The notes under the pieces: model-generated
What the model saw: only the letters and a program-made list of their open reading frames with translations
Database searches by the model: none
Told to the model about the DNA's origin: nothing
Position numbers and translations under genes: made by a program
NCBI RefSeq assembly: GCF_900109135.1
Contig: NZ_FNYT01000010.1
Span: 31,798 to 95,797 of the forward strand
Direction: 5' to 3'
DNA from: Trichococcus ilyis
Lineage (GTDB): Bacteria; Bacillota; Bacilli; Lactobacillales; Aerococcaceae
DNA: 64,000 nucleotides
In this document: positions 54,316 to 63,616 of the stretch, one piece after another
Position numbering within the stretch: the first letter of the stretch is position 1
Layout: each line of letters opens with the position of its first letter

Positions 54316-55146
54316 TCACCACTCCTTTGTCCGTTCATTTCTATCGTTTTTCTTGACGCCGATGAACGCATCTTCGACCCGATCCCAAAAATGGGTATGG
54401 CGATAACGTGCGAAATGCACGCGTTCCCGGGCAATCCGGTAGACCAAACGCTCGATGCGTCTTTTCTTGAATGTCAGGTGGTCCACCGACAAAATCAGCC
54501 GATCCTCTTTGTGCGGATAAATCACAATCCATTCGTCCTTGGCGATGATCATGGGCGAACTCAACGTCCGGTAGACACGATTGTTCACTGAAGCCATTTC
54601 CGTCAACTGGATTGCTTCCGTACGGGGGTGGATGACGGCTCCCCCGAGGGATTTGCTGAATCCTGTCGAACCTGTGGGAGTGGAGACGCAAAGGCCATCC
54701 CCCCGGAATGTTTCGAACAATTCATCTTTCACATAGACATCACAGACCATCGTCCCGTCCATTTTCTTCAAACTCGCCTCATTCAAAGCGATGTATCTTG
54801 TTTCCTGCTCTTCATCCGCATACTTGACGCGGACATCGAGTAAAGGATAGCTGACGCTTTCGCCTTTGTCCTTTTTCAGACTTTCGACAAGTTCAGCCAA
54901 TTCGTAAGTGCGCCAATCCGTGTAAAAACCCAGATGACCCGTATGAATCCCCACAAAGCGCACTTGGCTCAATTGATCTTCGTACTTATGGAATGCCGAA
55001 AGCAATGTGCCGTCGCCCCCGATCGACACCACCAAGTCCGGATAGTCCGTGACAATTTTAATATCTTCAGAGAGGCACATCTCTTTGAATTTCGCCGCTA
55101 CCGACAAAGTCTCCGGCGTCTGGTTGTGGACCAGTGCAATTTTCAT
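54316..55146 (-). CDS. nadK: NAD kinase
   Basis: Enzyme of 276 residues that phosphorylates NAD to NADP. The nucleotide motif SIGGDGTLLSAFHKYE (about 47-62), ALNEASLKKMDGT and STPTGSTGFSKSLGGAVIHP are intact. The ATG at 55146 behind GAGAGGAGC is used rather than an upstream in-frame start. It follows relQ by 32 bases, a neighbourhood shared with Bacillus yjbM-ppnK. Confidence 0.96.
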   Translation of the reverse strand: MKIALVHNQTPETLSVAAKFKEMCLSEDIKIVTDYPDLVVSIGGDGTLLSAFHKYEDQLSQVRFVGIHTGHLGFYTDWRTYELAELVESLKKDKGESVSYPLLDVRVKYADEEQETRYIALNEASLKKMDGTMVCDVYVKDELFETFRGDGLCVSTPTGSTGFSKSLGGAVIHPRTEAIQLTEMASVNNRVYRTLSSPMIIAKDEWIVIYPHKEDRLILSVDHLTFKKRRIERLVYRIARERVHFARYRHTHFWDRVEDAFIGVKKNDRNERTKEW

Positions 55147-55178
55147 GTTTGAGCTCCTCTCGATCAACTGTTCTGTCT

Positions 55179-55811
55179 TTATTCTTTTTTGTCGGAAAAA
55201 TAGCGCTGCGCATCCTTGATTTCTTCGCGTATTTCCGACATCTCTTCGTCAAGGCGAAAAGCGGCTTCCGCTGCCCGGATCAGACGGTCATGCAATTCTT
55301 CCGGGTACTCGCCCCGATATTTGTAGTTCAAAGAATGCTCGATCGTTGCCCAGAAATTCATGGCCAATGTTCTGATCTGGATTTCTACCAAAATCTTCTT
55401 TTCTTCAAAAATGCGTTGGACCGGATATTCAATCACCATGTGGTACGAACGATACCCGCTTTCTTTTTTATGGGTGATGTAATCCCGCTCTATTATGATA
55501 TTGAAGTCCTTTCTCGCCCGCAAAAGGCGCACAACTTCGTGTATATCCTCTACAAACTGGCACATGATCCTCAACCCGGCAATATCCTGTACATCCTCTT
55601 CCAACCTGGTCAGGTCGATGTTCCGGATTTCCGCTTTTTCCAATATGCTTTCCTTTGTCTTGACACGGCCCGTGATGAATTCAATGGGCGCGTGCGCATT
55701 CTCATCGCGATATTGCTTGCGTATTCCTTTCAGCTTGACTTTTAGTTCCTCAACCGCCTGCTCATACGGCGCCAAAAATGAATCCCAGTTTTCAACTTCC
55801 TTATTTTCCAT
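55179..55811 (-). CDS. relQ: Small alarmone synthetase RelQ/YjbM (GTP pyrophosphokinase)
   Basis: Single-domain (p)ppGpp synthetase of 210 residues without hydrolase or regulatory domains. RelA/SpoT synthetase motifs: VQDIAGLRIMCQFVEDIHEV, KKESGYRSYHMVIEYPV (GYRSYH) and EIQIRTLAMNFWATIEHSLNYKY. In enterococci and Bacillus it gives basal or stress alarmone and forms tetramers. The ATG at 55811 is preferred to a GTG four codons earlier. First gene of the relQ-nadK unit; the upstream 290 bases hold divergent promoters. Confidence 0.95.
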   Translation of the reverse strand: MENKEVENWDSFLAPYEQAVEELKVKLKGIRKQYRDENAHAPIEFITGRVKTKESILEKAEIRNIDLTRLEEDVQDIAGLRIMCQFVEDIHEVVRLLRARKDFNIIIERDYITHKKESGYRSYHMVIEYPVQRIFEEKKILVEIQIRTLAMNFWATIEHSLNYKYRGEYPEELHDRLIRAAEAAFRLDEEMSEIREEIKDAQRYFSDKKE

Positions 55812-55974
55812 ATAGAACGACACCCTATCATATAGTATATGCTACTTTATTTTAGCACAATTATTTATGATTCTATATAATTCTTGTCGAAAAGGCGCGA
55901 ATTCATTTTTTCTTCAAATGTAGCGGTTGCGCTGTGCGCTCCGGCATCTCAAAACAATCAACTCCGCAGAACTT

Positions 55975-56050
55975 GTGATACAATAGGAATAAGTTTTTGA
56001 ACCGCCCGCTGATACGCATGCTGATGTACCGGCAGGATTGACGGTTCGAA
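55975..56050 (+). promoter_or_regulatory. Extended -10 promoter and structured leader of the CYTH gene
   Basis: TGATACAAT (about 55975-55983) is an extended -10 without a clear -35. The leader then forms a stem, GAACCG (55999-56004) with CGGTTC (56042-56047), extended by T-A/T-G pairs, and inner complementary segments (CATG, GATG). The start codon is about 55 bases later. Confidence 0.4.
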
Positions 56051-56104
56051 TTATTCATCAGCCCCAGACAGAACGAACCTTACTATGGAAAGGAAGTAAT
56101 GCCG

Positions 56105-56698
56105 ATGAGCCAAAACATTGAAAAAGAATTCAAAAATCTGCTGAATAAAGAAGAATATGAAGCCTTGATCGCCGCCTTCGCCCTTGACGAAACAGAAGCG
56201 ATCAAACAAACCAATATTTACTTCGATACACCGGACTATCAGCTGAAGAACCTGAACAGCGGACTGCGCATCCGAACTTATGAGGACAAAGCCGAAATCA
56301 CCTTGAAAACTCCAATCCAGAAAAACGAAAAATTGGAGACGAACGACGACTTGAGCCTGGAGGAAGCAAAAGTACTGATTGAGGACCAAAGACTGAAAAA
56401 AACAGGAAATGTGGCCGCGAAACTCAAGGAATTGGGCGTCGCTAACGAAGAACTCGTGATCATCGGACAGCTTTCGACCATCCGTTATGAATTTCCGGGT
56501 GACAACGGAACCTACTTCCTGGACAAGAGCTTTTATCAAGATCAAATGGACTATGAACTGGAATTCGAATCGGAAAGCTTGGAAGAAGGCGCCCTCGCGT
56601 TCCGAGCTTTCTTGGACCAATACGGAATCAAGGTCCGCAAAGCCAAGCAGAAAATCGAACGCATGCTGGATTACCCCAATTCGACGGCGCACCAGTAA
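56105..56698 (+). CDS. yjbK: CYTH domain protein (YjbK family)
   Basis: Triphosphate tunnel-type protein of 197 residues. The signature EIEKEFK-type motif is present as NIEKEFKNLLNKEEY near the N-terminus, and alternating charged residues of the tunnel follow (GLRIRTYEDKAEITLKTP, SLEEGALAFRAFL). Likely acts on inorganic triphosphate or a related phosphorylated compound; the physiological substrate is unknown. ATG 56105 suits the ribosome site AAAGGAAG better than the ATG two codons earlier. Neighbourhood with relQ and yjbH is conserved in Firmicutes. Confidence 0.85.
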   Translation: MSQNIEKEFKNLLNKEEYEALIAAFALDETEAIKQTNIYFDTPDYQLKNLNSGLRIRTYEDKAEITLKTPIQKNEKLETNDDLSLEEAKVLIEDQRLKKTGNVAAKLKELGVANEELVIIGQLSTIRYEFPGDNGTYFLDKSFYQDQMDYELEFESESLEEGALAFRAFLDQYGIKVRKAKQKIERMLDYPNSTAHQ

Positions 56699-56721
56699 AC
56701 TTAAGCGGCCCGTCAGCGACA

Positions 56722-56770
56722 AACGGACCGATTCTCCAAAATTCCCAGCGGAGAGTCGGTCCGTTTTTTC
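56722..56770 (+). terminator. Terminator of the CYTH gene
   Basis: ACGGACCGA..TCTCC pairs with GGAGA..TCGGTCCGT around a 12-base loop, followed by TTTTTTC. Confidence 0.92.
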
Positions 56771-56853
56771 ATTTTCTAAATAGGCAAAAAACTGCCCTGC
56801 TTCGGTTTATGAAGGCTGCTGGCCCATACAGGACAAAAAAACAGTCGATTTAG

Positions 56854-56882
56854 TTGCAAATTAGGTCATTGTCTCGTAAAAT
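56854..56882 (+). promoter_or_regulatory. Promoter of the yjbH-like gene
   Basis: TTGCAA (56854-56859), 17-base spacer, TAAAAT (56877-56882); expected start about 56889, leaving a leader near 160 bases. Confidence 0.65.
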
Positions 56883-56900
56883 ACAGCTTGACAATCAATC

Positions 56901-57006
56901 AGCCGCTTCTGAAAGAAGGCAGCTGTTTTCCGGCGGTTTGGATGACCAAGATGCAAAAGAAAAGGTTGTGCAAAGCCTTATTACTACTTGTTTGGGCTTT
57001 TTTTTG
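56901..57006 (+). promoter_or_regulatory. Leader with hairpin and terminator-like stem before yjbH
   Basis: A bulged stem AGC.GCTTCT / AGAAGGC.GCT (56901-56924) is followed by AAAGCC (56972-56977) pairing with GGCTTT (56995-57000) and a run of eight T, 42 bases before the start codon. The arrangement resembles an attenuator, though the second stem is only six pairs. Confidence 0.4.
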
Positions 57007-57047
57007 GTAAACTAAATGTAAGCAAAATGGAAGGATGGAGGGATACA

Positions 57048-57746
57048 ATGTACAGGTCAAAACAGAATATCGCTGATTCTGCCTCTTCTCCTCAACAGAT
57101 TTTTGAGCTTTATCTATTTGTGAATCCGATCGGGCACAAATGCTACCGGACGGAACAGGAAGTCTTAAAATTCATGAGTTCGTTGGATGGCCCAAAAGTC
57201 CACTTCCGCTTCATAACCTTCCACAATTTCAACACCGTCACACAGTACATGAAGCGCCTGAATTTGCCGGAGAAAGATCTGACTTTACGAAATCAAATAT
57301 ACAGTTCCATCTATGATGCCTCATTGGCGTATAAGGCTGCCTTGATGCAAGGCAAAAAACGCGGCCGAAGCTTTTTGCTCCATCTGCAAAAATCACTCGC
57401 GGACGGCAAGACCACCTACTCGAAAGAATTGCTGGCTGAAGTCGCCGCCAAAGCCAAACTGGATGTCGACATGTTTTTTGAGGATAAAGAATCTCCTTTC
57501 GTAAAAAACAGCTACGAAGCCGACCAGCATATCGCCCAAGAGATGAACATCAAAACAAATCCGTCGTTGGTCATCTTTGACAATCTGAATTATCACTATG
57601 GCCTCTTGTTGGAGGACAATATCACTGCCGAGGCGCTGCATGAAGTCATCAAGGATTGTTCGGTTGCGTGCGCACAGAAAAATGCCAGTATGAAAAATAC
57701 GAATATCACAACAATCGGGAAAAACTACATACGCATCACGCACTGA
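57048..57746 (+). CDS. yjbH: DsbA-like ClpP adaptor, YjbH/SpxH family
   Basis: Thioredoxin-fold protein of 232 residues. Homologues bind Spx and hand it to ClpXP. The fold starts with FELYLFVNPIGHKCYRTEQEVL; only one Cys (C32) remains where Bacillus YjbH has PxCPECW-type spacing, so it is likely not a redox enzyme. A long helical insert and a conserved PSLVIFDNLNYHYGLLLED follow; the last 20 residues are Asn/Thr rich. ATG 57048 behind GGAGGGATACA. spx itself is 4 kb downstream. Assignment rests on fold, length and neighbours (relQ, nadK, pepF). Confidence 0.78.
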   Translation: MYRSKQNIADSASSPQQIFELYLFVNPIGHKCYRTEQEVLKFMSSLDGPKVHFRFITFHNFNTVTQYMKRLNLPEKDLTLRNQIYSSIYDASLAYKAALMQGKKRGRSFLLHLQKSLADGKTTYSKELLAEVAAKAKLDVDMFFEDKESPFVKNSYEADQHIAQEMNIKTNPSLVIFDNLNYHYGLLLEDNITAEALHEVIKDCSVACAQKNASMKNTNITTIGKNYIRITH

Positions 57747-57750
57747 CAAG

Positions 57751-57797
57751 AAAAGGCTGCGTCGTCCCTTACAGGACCACGAAGCCTTTTCTTTTTC
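57751..57797. terminator. Bidirectional terminator between yjbH and pepF
   Basis: AAAAGGCT (57751-57758) pairs with AGCCTTTT (57783-57790), with inner CGT/ACG and GTCC/GGAC; T-rich on both strands, between convergent genes. Confidence 0.85.
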
Positions 57798-57799
57798 GT

Positions 57800-59617
57800 T
57801 TAAGATTGTTGTGCTGCGATCAATTGTTCCAGTTCATTCAGACGTTCCTCGAATACTTTCATCGCATCCTCGATGTAGGCGGATTGTGTCATATCCACGC
57901 CCGCTTTTTTCATCACTTCAATCGGATAATCGCTGTTCCCTGCCTTCAGGTAGGACAAGTACTGCTCCAAAGCGCCCGCTTCGCCCTCGACGATGCGTTT
58001 TGCCAACGCCGTTGCCGCCGAAAAGCCGGTAGCATACTGGTAAACATAGTAATTGTAGTAAAAATGCGGGATGCGGGTCCACTCGATGGCAATTTCAGGA
58101 TCTTTTTCGACTGCTGGACCATAATATTTGGCGTTCAGTTCCCCGTAATAGGAAGTCATGAAGTCTTGCGTCAAAGGCACTCCTGCCAAGGCTTGCTGAT
58201 GGATGTAGTGCTCGAATTCAGCGAACTGGGTCTGACGGAAAATCGTCCCTTTGAAGCCATCGAGATAATGATTCAGGATGTAAATGCGGACTTTGGGATC
58301 GGTCTGGGTCTTCAGCAAATAATCCGTCAAAATATTTTCGTTTGTGGTCGAGGCAATTTCAGCCAAAAAGATCGAATAATCGCCATATACATAAGGCTGA
58401 TTTTTCCTTGTCAGGTAGCTGTGCACACTATGCCCCAATTCATGGACAAGCGTATACAGTTGATTCAATGAATCCTGCCAATTCATCAGGATGTATGGGT
58501 TCGTGTCATAGGCGCCGGACGAGTAGGCTCCACTGCGTTTACCCTCGTTCTCCAGCCAATCGATCCAACGGTTGTCGAAAGCTTCCTTGAGGATGGCCTG
58601 ATAATCTTCTCCCAGCGGTTCCAGACCGCGCAAGGTTTCCGCCGTTGCCTCTTCGATGCTGTATTTGATCGGGGCTTCCCCTGTCAGCGGCGTATACATA
58701 TCGTACATATGCAGCTCTTCGACTTTCAACATTTCTTTGCGCAAAGCCACGTAGCGATGCAACAGCGGCAGATGTTCGTTGACCACATCCAGCAAAATGT
58801 CATAGACCGATTCCGGAATGTGGTTGTTCGCCAAGGCGGCTGCCCGCGCGGATTCATATTTGTGCACTTTGGCTTTGTAGTTGTGCGTCTTCACGTTCGT
58901 GGACAACGTTGTCGCAAAAGTATTTTTCAGGCCAGCATATGTCTTGTAGAGCGCCTTGAAAGCCCCTTCCCGGACTTCCCGATCCGGGCTTTCCATCAAT
59001 TTACCGTAGAGGCCGTGCGTCAATTGGACCTCCTGTCCCTCCTCGTTCTTCACAGTCGGGAAGGTGAGATCGGCGTTATTGAGCACCGAAAAAGTTTTGC
59101 TGGGCGCCGCAAAAATCTCGCCGGCCCCCGCCAAAAGCTCCTCTTCCCGGGCGGACAGTACATGCTCCCGGGAAGAGGTGAGGCTGTCCAAGAGATGGGC
59201 GTACGGCTGCAATTGCTCGTTTTCCGCCAAATATTGCCGCAGATCCTCTTCCGGAATTTCCAGAATTTCCGGTTCGAACCAGGAGGTCGCTTCGCTGACA
59301 CTCGTCAGCACCGACACGGCCTTATCATGCAAGTTTTGATACAAGCTGTCCGCCGTATCCTGATCATTTTTCAGATGGGAATAGACATAGACCCGTTCCA
59401 ATTTCTGATTGATTTTGAGGACTTCTTCGATCCCTTTCAGCAAGGCTTGGCTGCTTGATCCGATGGTTCCTTGCAGAGCGCGTACGAACGGCACGGCACC
59501 CGCCAGCTCTTCCAAGGTTTTTTCGAAAGCTTCATCTGTCGGGAAGATCGCTGTCAGATCCCATGTGGAAGCTTCCGGGACTTCTGTTCTCTTCAATAGT
59601 TTCTGTGCATTTGTCAT
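57800..59617 (-). CDS. pepF: Oligoendopeptidase F
   Basis: Cytosolic M3B zinc metallopeptidase of 605 residues that cuts peptides of about 7-17 residues. The zinc motif is YTLVHELGHSVHSYL (HELGH about 387-391), with a further Glu in IFLAEIASTTNE and the substrate His/Tyr part RIPHFYYNYYVYQYATG. ATG at 59617 behind GAGGGGGAAAA. The coiA-pepF order is common in Firmicutes. A TGCTAAAAT extended -10 is seen on the minus strand near 59650-59660. Confidence 0.96.
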   Translation of the reverse strand: MTNAQKLLKRTEVPEASTWDLTAIFPTDEAFEKTLEELAGAVPFVRALQGTIGSSSQALLKGIEEVLKINQKLERVYVYSHLKNDQDTADSLYQNLHDKAVSVLTSVSEATSWFEPEILEIPEEDLRQYLAENEQLQPYAHLLDSLTSSREHVLSAREEELLAGAGEIFAAPSKTFSVLNNADLTFPTVKNEEGQEVQLTHGLYGKLMESPDREVREGAFKALYKTYAGLKNTFATTLSTNVKTHNYKAKVHKYESARAAALANNHIPESVYDILLDVVNEHLPLLHRYVALRKEMLKVEELHMYDMYTPLTGEAPIKYSIEEATAETLRGLEPLGEDYQAILKEAFDNRWIDWLENEGKRSGAYSSGAYDTNPYILMNWQDSLNQLYTLVHELGHSVHSYLTRKNQPYVYGDYSIFLAEIASTTNENILTDYLLKTQTDPKVRIYILNHYLDGFKGTIFRQTQFAEFEHYIHQQALAGVPLTQDFMTSYYGELNAKYYGPAVEKDPEIAIEWTRIPHFYYNYYVYQYATGFSAATALAKRIVEGEAGALEQYLSYLKAGNSDYPIEVMKKAGVDMTQSAYIEDAMKVFEERLNELEQLIAAQQS

Positions 59618-59693
59618 CCGGTTTTCCCCCTCTAATTTCTCAATAGTATAATTTTAGCATACCTTGGGACCGAAAGGGTACTGGCAGAGGATG

Positions 59694-60860
59694 CTAACTT
59701 AAGCATGATTTCTGGTGCGCCGTTTTCCCTTCCAGCGGCGCGGACAGCAGAACCCATTCTTCCTTGCCTATGGCTGCGGCATATCCCTCCTCCACAAGCC
59801 GCATCATGAATTGGAGCAAGGGTCCCCATAAAGTTTCCTTGTCCGACTCCACCGAAACCCGTGTCCGCACCAAATTCGTCCGTGCGCTTTTTGACAGCCA
59901 GGCCAGCAGGTATTTCTTGGTGACAGATTCTGCCTTTTCCGGCCGATTGAGTTCGCTCAGCAGATAGTAGCGCCAAATGTAGGCAGGCGTGCGGATCCCT
60001 AAAGTCCGGCAAGGCAATTCGAACAGGAATAACGGCAAGTGATAGAGGTCCTTGCGATCGAGGTAGACCGTCAACAGAAATTGCCGGTGTTCCTTGTCAG
60101 TGCGATACCGCAGCAGGTTGATGTCTTTCGCCTGCATATGCTTGCGCGGGGCAGTTTTTCCCTGGACAGCGGTCCCCGACTTGGTATTATCCGGCAAGCA
60201 TCCCTTCCTGTAGAGGCTTTCCAAGGAAGTTGACTGCAGATCCATCACGCGAATTTCCGTTCTGTCAAAGCAGAAGCGCTCATCGCTGCTTAACTTAAGG
60301 TGGTGATAGACGACCAGTTGTTCAGATTCGGTATCCAGAATCCCGATCCAGCTTCCAAGCGACACGGAATGCTTCAAAAATTGGTAGACAGATTGCGTCA
60401 TTCTCGCGGATCCGGGTTGATAATTCCTGCCACAAATCCACCATACTTCATAGCCGCATCGCTGGTACCCCCGTGTCCTTCCCAACAGATCGGCGGGAGC
60501 GATCGGACTGCACTGGTACTCGATGGCAACTTTCGTCCCGTCCTCGAGAACAAGCAGGAGATCCGGCCGCTGCTGCAGTTCCGGAAGCCAACACTCCAAA
60601 GTGACGGCTACCCCTTCACTTTGGAATTGTTCCAGAAGCAGCTGTTTCCCCTTCAGATGGGGAAGTGTTTCGCCCTCGGAAAAAACGGAACAGTCCGAAT
60701 GTTGCAGGTGAGCAAAGTGCGCAATCATGATGTTTCCTTTTTTCAGCACCAACTTCCCTTTGCAGGCTGGACAATAATAATCATCCGATTTTTTCCCTTT
60801 TTCTTTTGTGGCTTGGCAAGCCTGAATCAATTCTCCGTTTGCATTGCTGGCGATCAGCAT
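59694..60860 (-). CDS. coiA: Competence protein CoiA
   Basis: Protein of 388 residues needed for recombination of taken-up DNA in streptococci. An N-terminal zinc-ribbon-like segment (YYCPACKGKLVLKKG, then IAHFAHLQHSDC) is followed by the nuclease-like domain PDLLLVLEDGTKVAIEYQCSPI (D..E.Q motif, about 98-119) and the remainder rich in basic residues. The ATG at 60860 (MLIASNANGE) behind AGAAGGGG is used rather than the upstream Met. It follows mecA. Full length, so probably functional. Confidence 0.9.
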   Translation of the reverse strand: MLIASNANGELIQACQATKEKGKKSDDYYCPACKGKLVLKKGNIMIAHFAHLQHSDCSVFSEGETLPHLKGKQLLLEQFQSEGVAVTLECWLPELQQRPDLLLVLEDGTKVAIEYQCSPIAPADLLGRTRGYQRCGYEVWWICGRNYQPGSARMTQSVYQFLKHSVSLGSWIGILDTESEQLVVYHHLKLSSDERFCFDRTEIRVMDLQSTSLESLYRKGCLPDNTKSGTAVQGKTAPRKHMQAKDINLLRYRTDKEHRQFLLTVYLDRKDLYHLPLFLFELPCRTLGIRTPAYIWRYYLLSELNRPEKAESVTKKYLLAWLSKSARTNLVRTRVSVESDKETLWGPLLQFMMRLVEEGYAAAIGKEEWVLLSAPLEGKTAHQKSCLS

Positions 60861-60892
60861 AAGCAGCAGCCCCTTCTGTCTGTTTCCCATAA

Positions 60893-60900
60893 TATCCGCA
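60893..60900 (-). promoter_or_regulatory. Possible ComX/cin-box of coiA
   Basis: Minus-strand TGCGGATA matches 6 of 8 bases of the streptococcal competence box TACGAATA, lies about 33 bases upstream of the coiA start, and has a T-rich tract about 10 bases further upstream. The T tract is also the tail of the mecA terminator. Confidence 0.3.
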
Positions 60901-60910
60901 AAAGGGCAAG

Positions 60911-60939
60911 AAAAAATCCGACCCTTTTCGGGGTCGGAT
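60911..60939 (-). terminator. Terminator of mecA
   Basis: ATCCGACCC and GGGTCGGAT pair perfectly around TTTTCG; six T follow on the minus strand. Confidence 0.9.
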
Positions 60940-60947
60940 CGGATTAT

Positions 60948-61607
60948 TTATTTAAAATAGTGCCTTGCGGCTTCCAAGGCATTGTCTTGGATGACCAATT
61001 TGCCGTATTCGCCCAATATCTCTACAGCGATGTCGGATTCCTCCGCAAATTCCAAAGCTTTCAGAATTTCGTTGTCGATATTCGTTTCCGTCATCTCGTC
61101 GATGAAGTAGACAATCGCCAAATAATACTGGTTGTCGTAATGATAGAGCGAGGATACGCCGCTTTCCAAAAACATCCGTTTCGCCAGCTCCAGAAAATCA
61201 TCGAAACTCTGGAATTTGAACACGATTTCCAAAGGTGCCATATCATCCTCATCGGCCTCAACAGCTGTTTTGTCCCGTTCATTGAAGCTCTTCGTCTGTT
61301 TTTTGATGTAATCCACCACATGCTCCAATTGATTGGAACCATTCGCCATATCGAAGTCATCTTCGTTGTTCATCCCTTTGCTGATGAACAATTCTAACCC
61401 GTTCCCATTAGGCAGCACTTGGAAAGTAATTGCATCTGATTCATGAAATTGATTATCGACATCGACTTCCTCGAGGATGCTGTAGAAAAAGCTCTCGATT
61501 TGCTTTTGATTCCCCAATAAATCCAGAAAAGTAATGCCTCTTTCCTCCAAATCAGAATTCTCAATCAAAACGCGAATTGTGTTTTCGTTGATGTTTTCCA
61601 TTTCCAT
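60948..61607 (-). CDS. mecA: Adaptor protein MecA
   Basis: Clp adaptor of 219 residues. The N-terminal substrate-binding domain (MEMENINENTIRVLIENSDLEERG in part, residues 1-24 region; FLDLLGNQKQIESFFYSILEEV) is joined by an acidic linker to the C-terminal ClpC-binding domain (about 125-219, FQSFDDFLELAKRMF). It targets ComK/ComX-type competence regulators and other proteins. The ATG at 61607 is one codon after another ATG; both are possible. mecA-coiA-pepF is the usual Firmicute order. Confidence 0.94.
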   Translation of the reverse strand: MEMENINENTIRVLIENSDLEERGITFLDLLGNQKQIESFFYSILEEVDVDNQFHESDAITFQVLPNGNGLELFISKGMNNEDDFDMANGSNQLEHVVDYIKKQTKSFNERDKTAVEADEDDMAPLEIVFKFQSFDDFLELAKRMFLESGVSSLYHYDNQYYLAIVYFIDEMTETNIDNEILKALEFAEESDIAVEILGEYGKLVIQDNALEAARHYFK

Positions 61608-61649
61608 CATGCTTCACCCCACTTTTCTTTCCCTATTTTTCTTATACCC

Positions 61650-61677
61650 ATTGTAAATCAAATCGTAAAAATGTAAA
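61650..61677 (-). promoter_or_regulatory. Promoter of mecA
   Basis: Minus strand TTTACA (61677-61672), 16-base spacer, TACAAT (61655-61650). Confidence 0.65.
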
Positions 61678-61762
61678 GACAAAAGCACAAAATCTTTTGA
61701 CTTCTCATGTGTTTTCTCATCTGAATATTTCTTTTCTGCCAAAACACCCAAATTCAGCGGTC

Positions 61763-61802
61763 AAAAAAGACAAGTGCGGCCATTTGCGCGGTGCACTTGT
61801 CT
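61763..61802 (-). terminator. Terminator of spx
   Basis: AGACAAGTGC (61769-61778) pairs with GCACTTGTCT (61793-61802); TTTTTTG follows on the minus strand. Confidence 0.9.
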
Positions 61803-61828
61803 GCTGATTGTTGTTCAGTTGCTTTTGG

Positions 61829-62227
61829 CTAGAAGTTTGCCAATCTTTGCGCTTTTTGCAGTTCCAGCGCGCGGACTTCCCTTGGCAAGAAACGACGGAT
61901 TTCATCTTCGTTATATCCCACTTGCAGGCGTTTTTCGTCCAAAATGATCGGACGACGCAATAGGCCGGGGTTATCCTCGATCAAAGTGAATAATGTATTT
62001 AAAGGTAGTTCGTCTAAGTCGATGTTCAATTCTTGGAATGCTTTGGATCGAGTGGAAATAATTTCCTCAGTGCCTTCTTCAGTCATTTTCAGGATGCTCT
62101 TGATTTCGATTTCTGTCAAAGGTTCGGAGAATATGTTCCTTTCAGTATAAGGGATGTTATTTTCTTCTAGCCATGCACGTGCCTTGCGACATGAGGTACA
62201 ACTTGGGGAAGTATATAATGTTACCAT
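61829..62227 (-). CDS. spx: Transcriptional regulator Spx
   Basis: ArsC-like regulator of 132 residues that binds the RNA polymerase alpha C-terminal domain and shifts transcription to thiol-stress genes. The redox switch CTSC is at 10-13 ([14 protein letters not shown]) and the RPII-type motif [23 protein letters not shown] is intact, including the Arg after it; the RXXG-type RALELQK tail is degraded by ClpXP in homologues. Single gene with terminator. A TATAAT-like -10 lies on the minus strand at 62286-62281 without a good -35. MecA and YjbH-like genes nearby belong to the same network. Confidence 0.95.
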   Translation of the reverse strand: MVTLYTSPSCTSCRKARAWLEENNIPYTERNIFSEPLTEIEIKSILKMTEEGTEEIISTRSKAFQELNIDLDELPLNTLFTLIEDNPGLLRRPIILDEKRLQVGYNEDEIRRFLPREVRALELQKAQRLANF

Positions 62228-62554
62228 CTCTGATCTCTCCTTTTTTTGTAAGTTTTGTTTGTGAACTACTTACAACTATTATTATAAACCAATCCAAGCA
62301 CAATAGCTATCCTTTTTTTTAATGCCTTGCAAAATTCTGTCACATTTCGGACACATTCGCACTTCCGAATAGTCAGAACAAAGTTTGTGAAATGCTTATT
62401 TAACAACCTTTCCGAGCGCTATATCTCAGTTCCGAAATTTTATAATTTATAATAAATATCGTTTGATAATTATTTTTTTCCGAATTCAGCCTTTTCATTT
62501 AAAACGCTTACATTACGTCAGCGTTCCTCCGACTTTGTGCATTCGAATTAAATC

Positions 62555-62583
62555 GTGAATACGCTCCGGATTTGCGTTATAAT
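62555..62583 (+). promoter_or_regulatory. Promoter of trpS
   Basis: GTGAAT (62555-62560, weak), 17-base spacer, TATAAT (62578-62583, perfect). Leader about 27 bases, so there is no room for a T-box. The 300 bases between spx and this promoter are AT-rich and hold no recognisable gene. Confidence 0.6.
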
Positions 62584-62601
62584 AAAAAGTGACGTACTTA
62601 A

Positions 62602-63609
<1,008 letters not shown>

Positions 63610-63616
63610 TTAGAAA

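Noticed and set aside
57048..57746. Thiol-disulfide oxidoreductase role for the DsbA-like protein
   Set aside because: The CxxC active site is missing, and length and neighbours fit the YjbH/SpxH adaptor family better.
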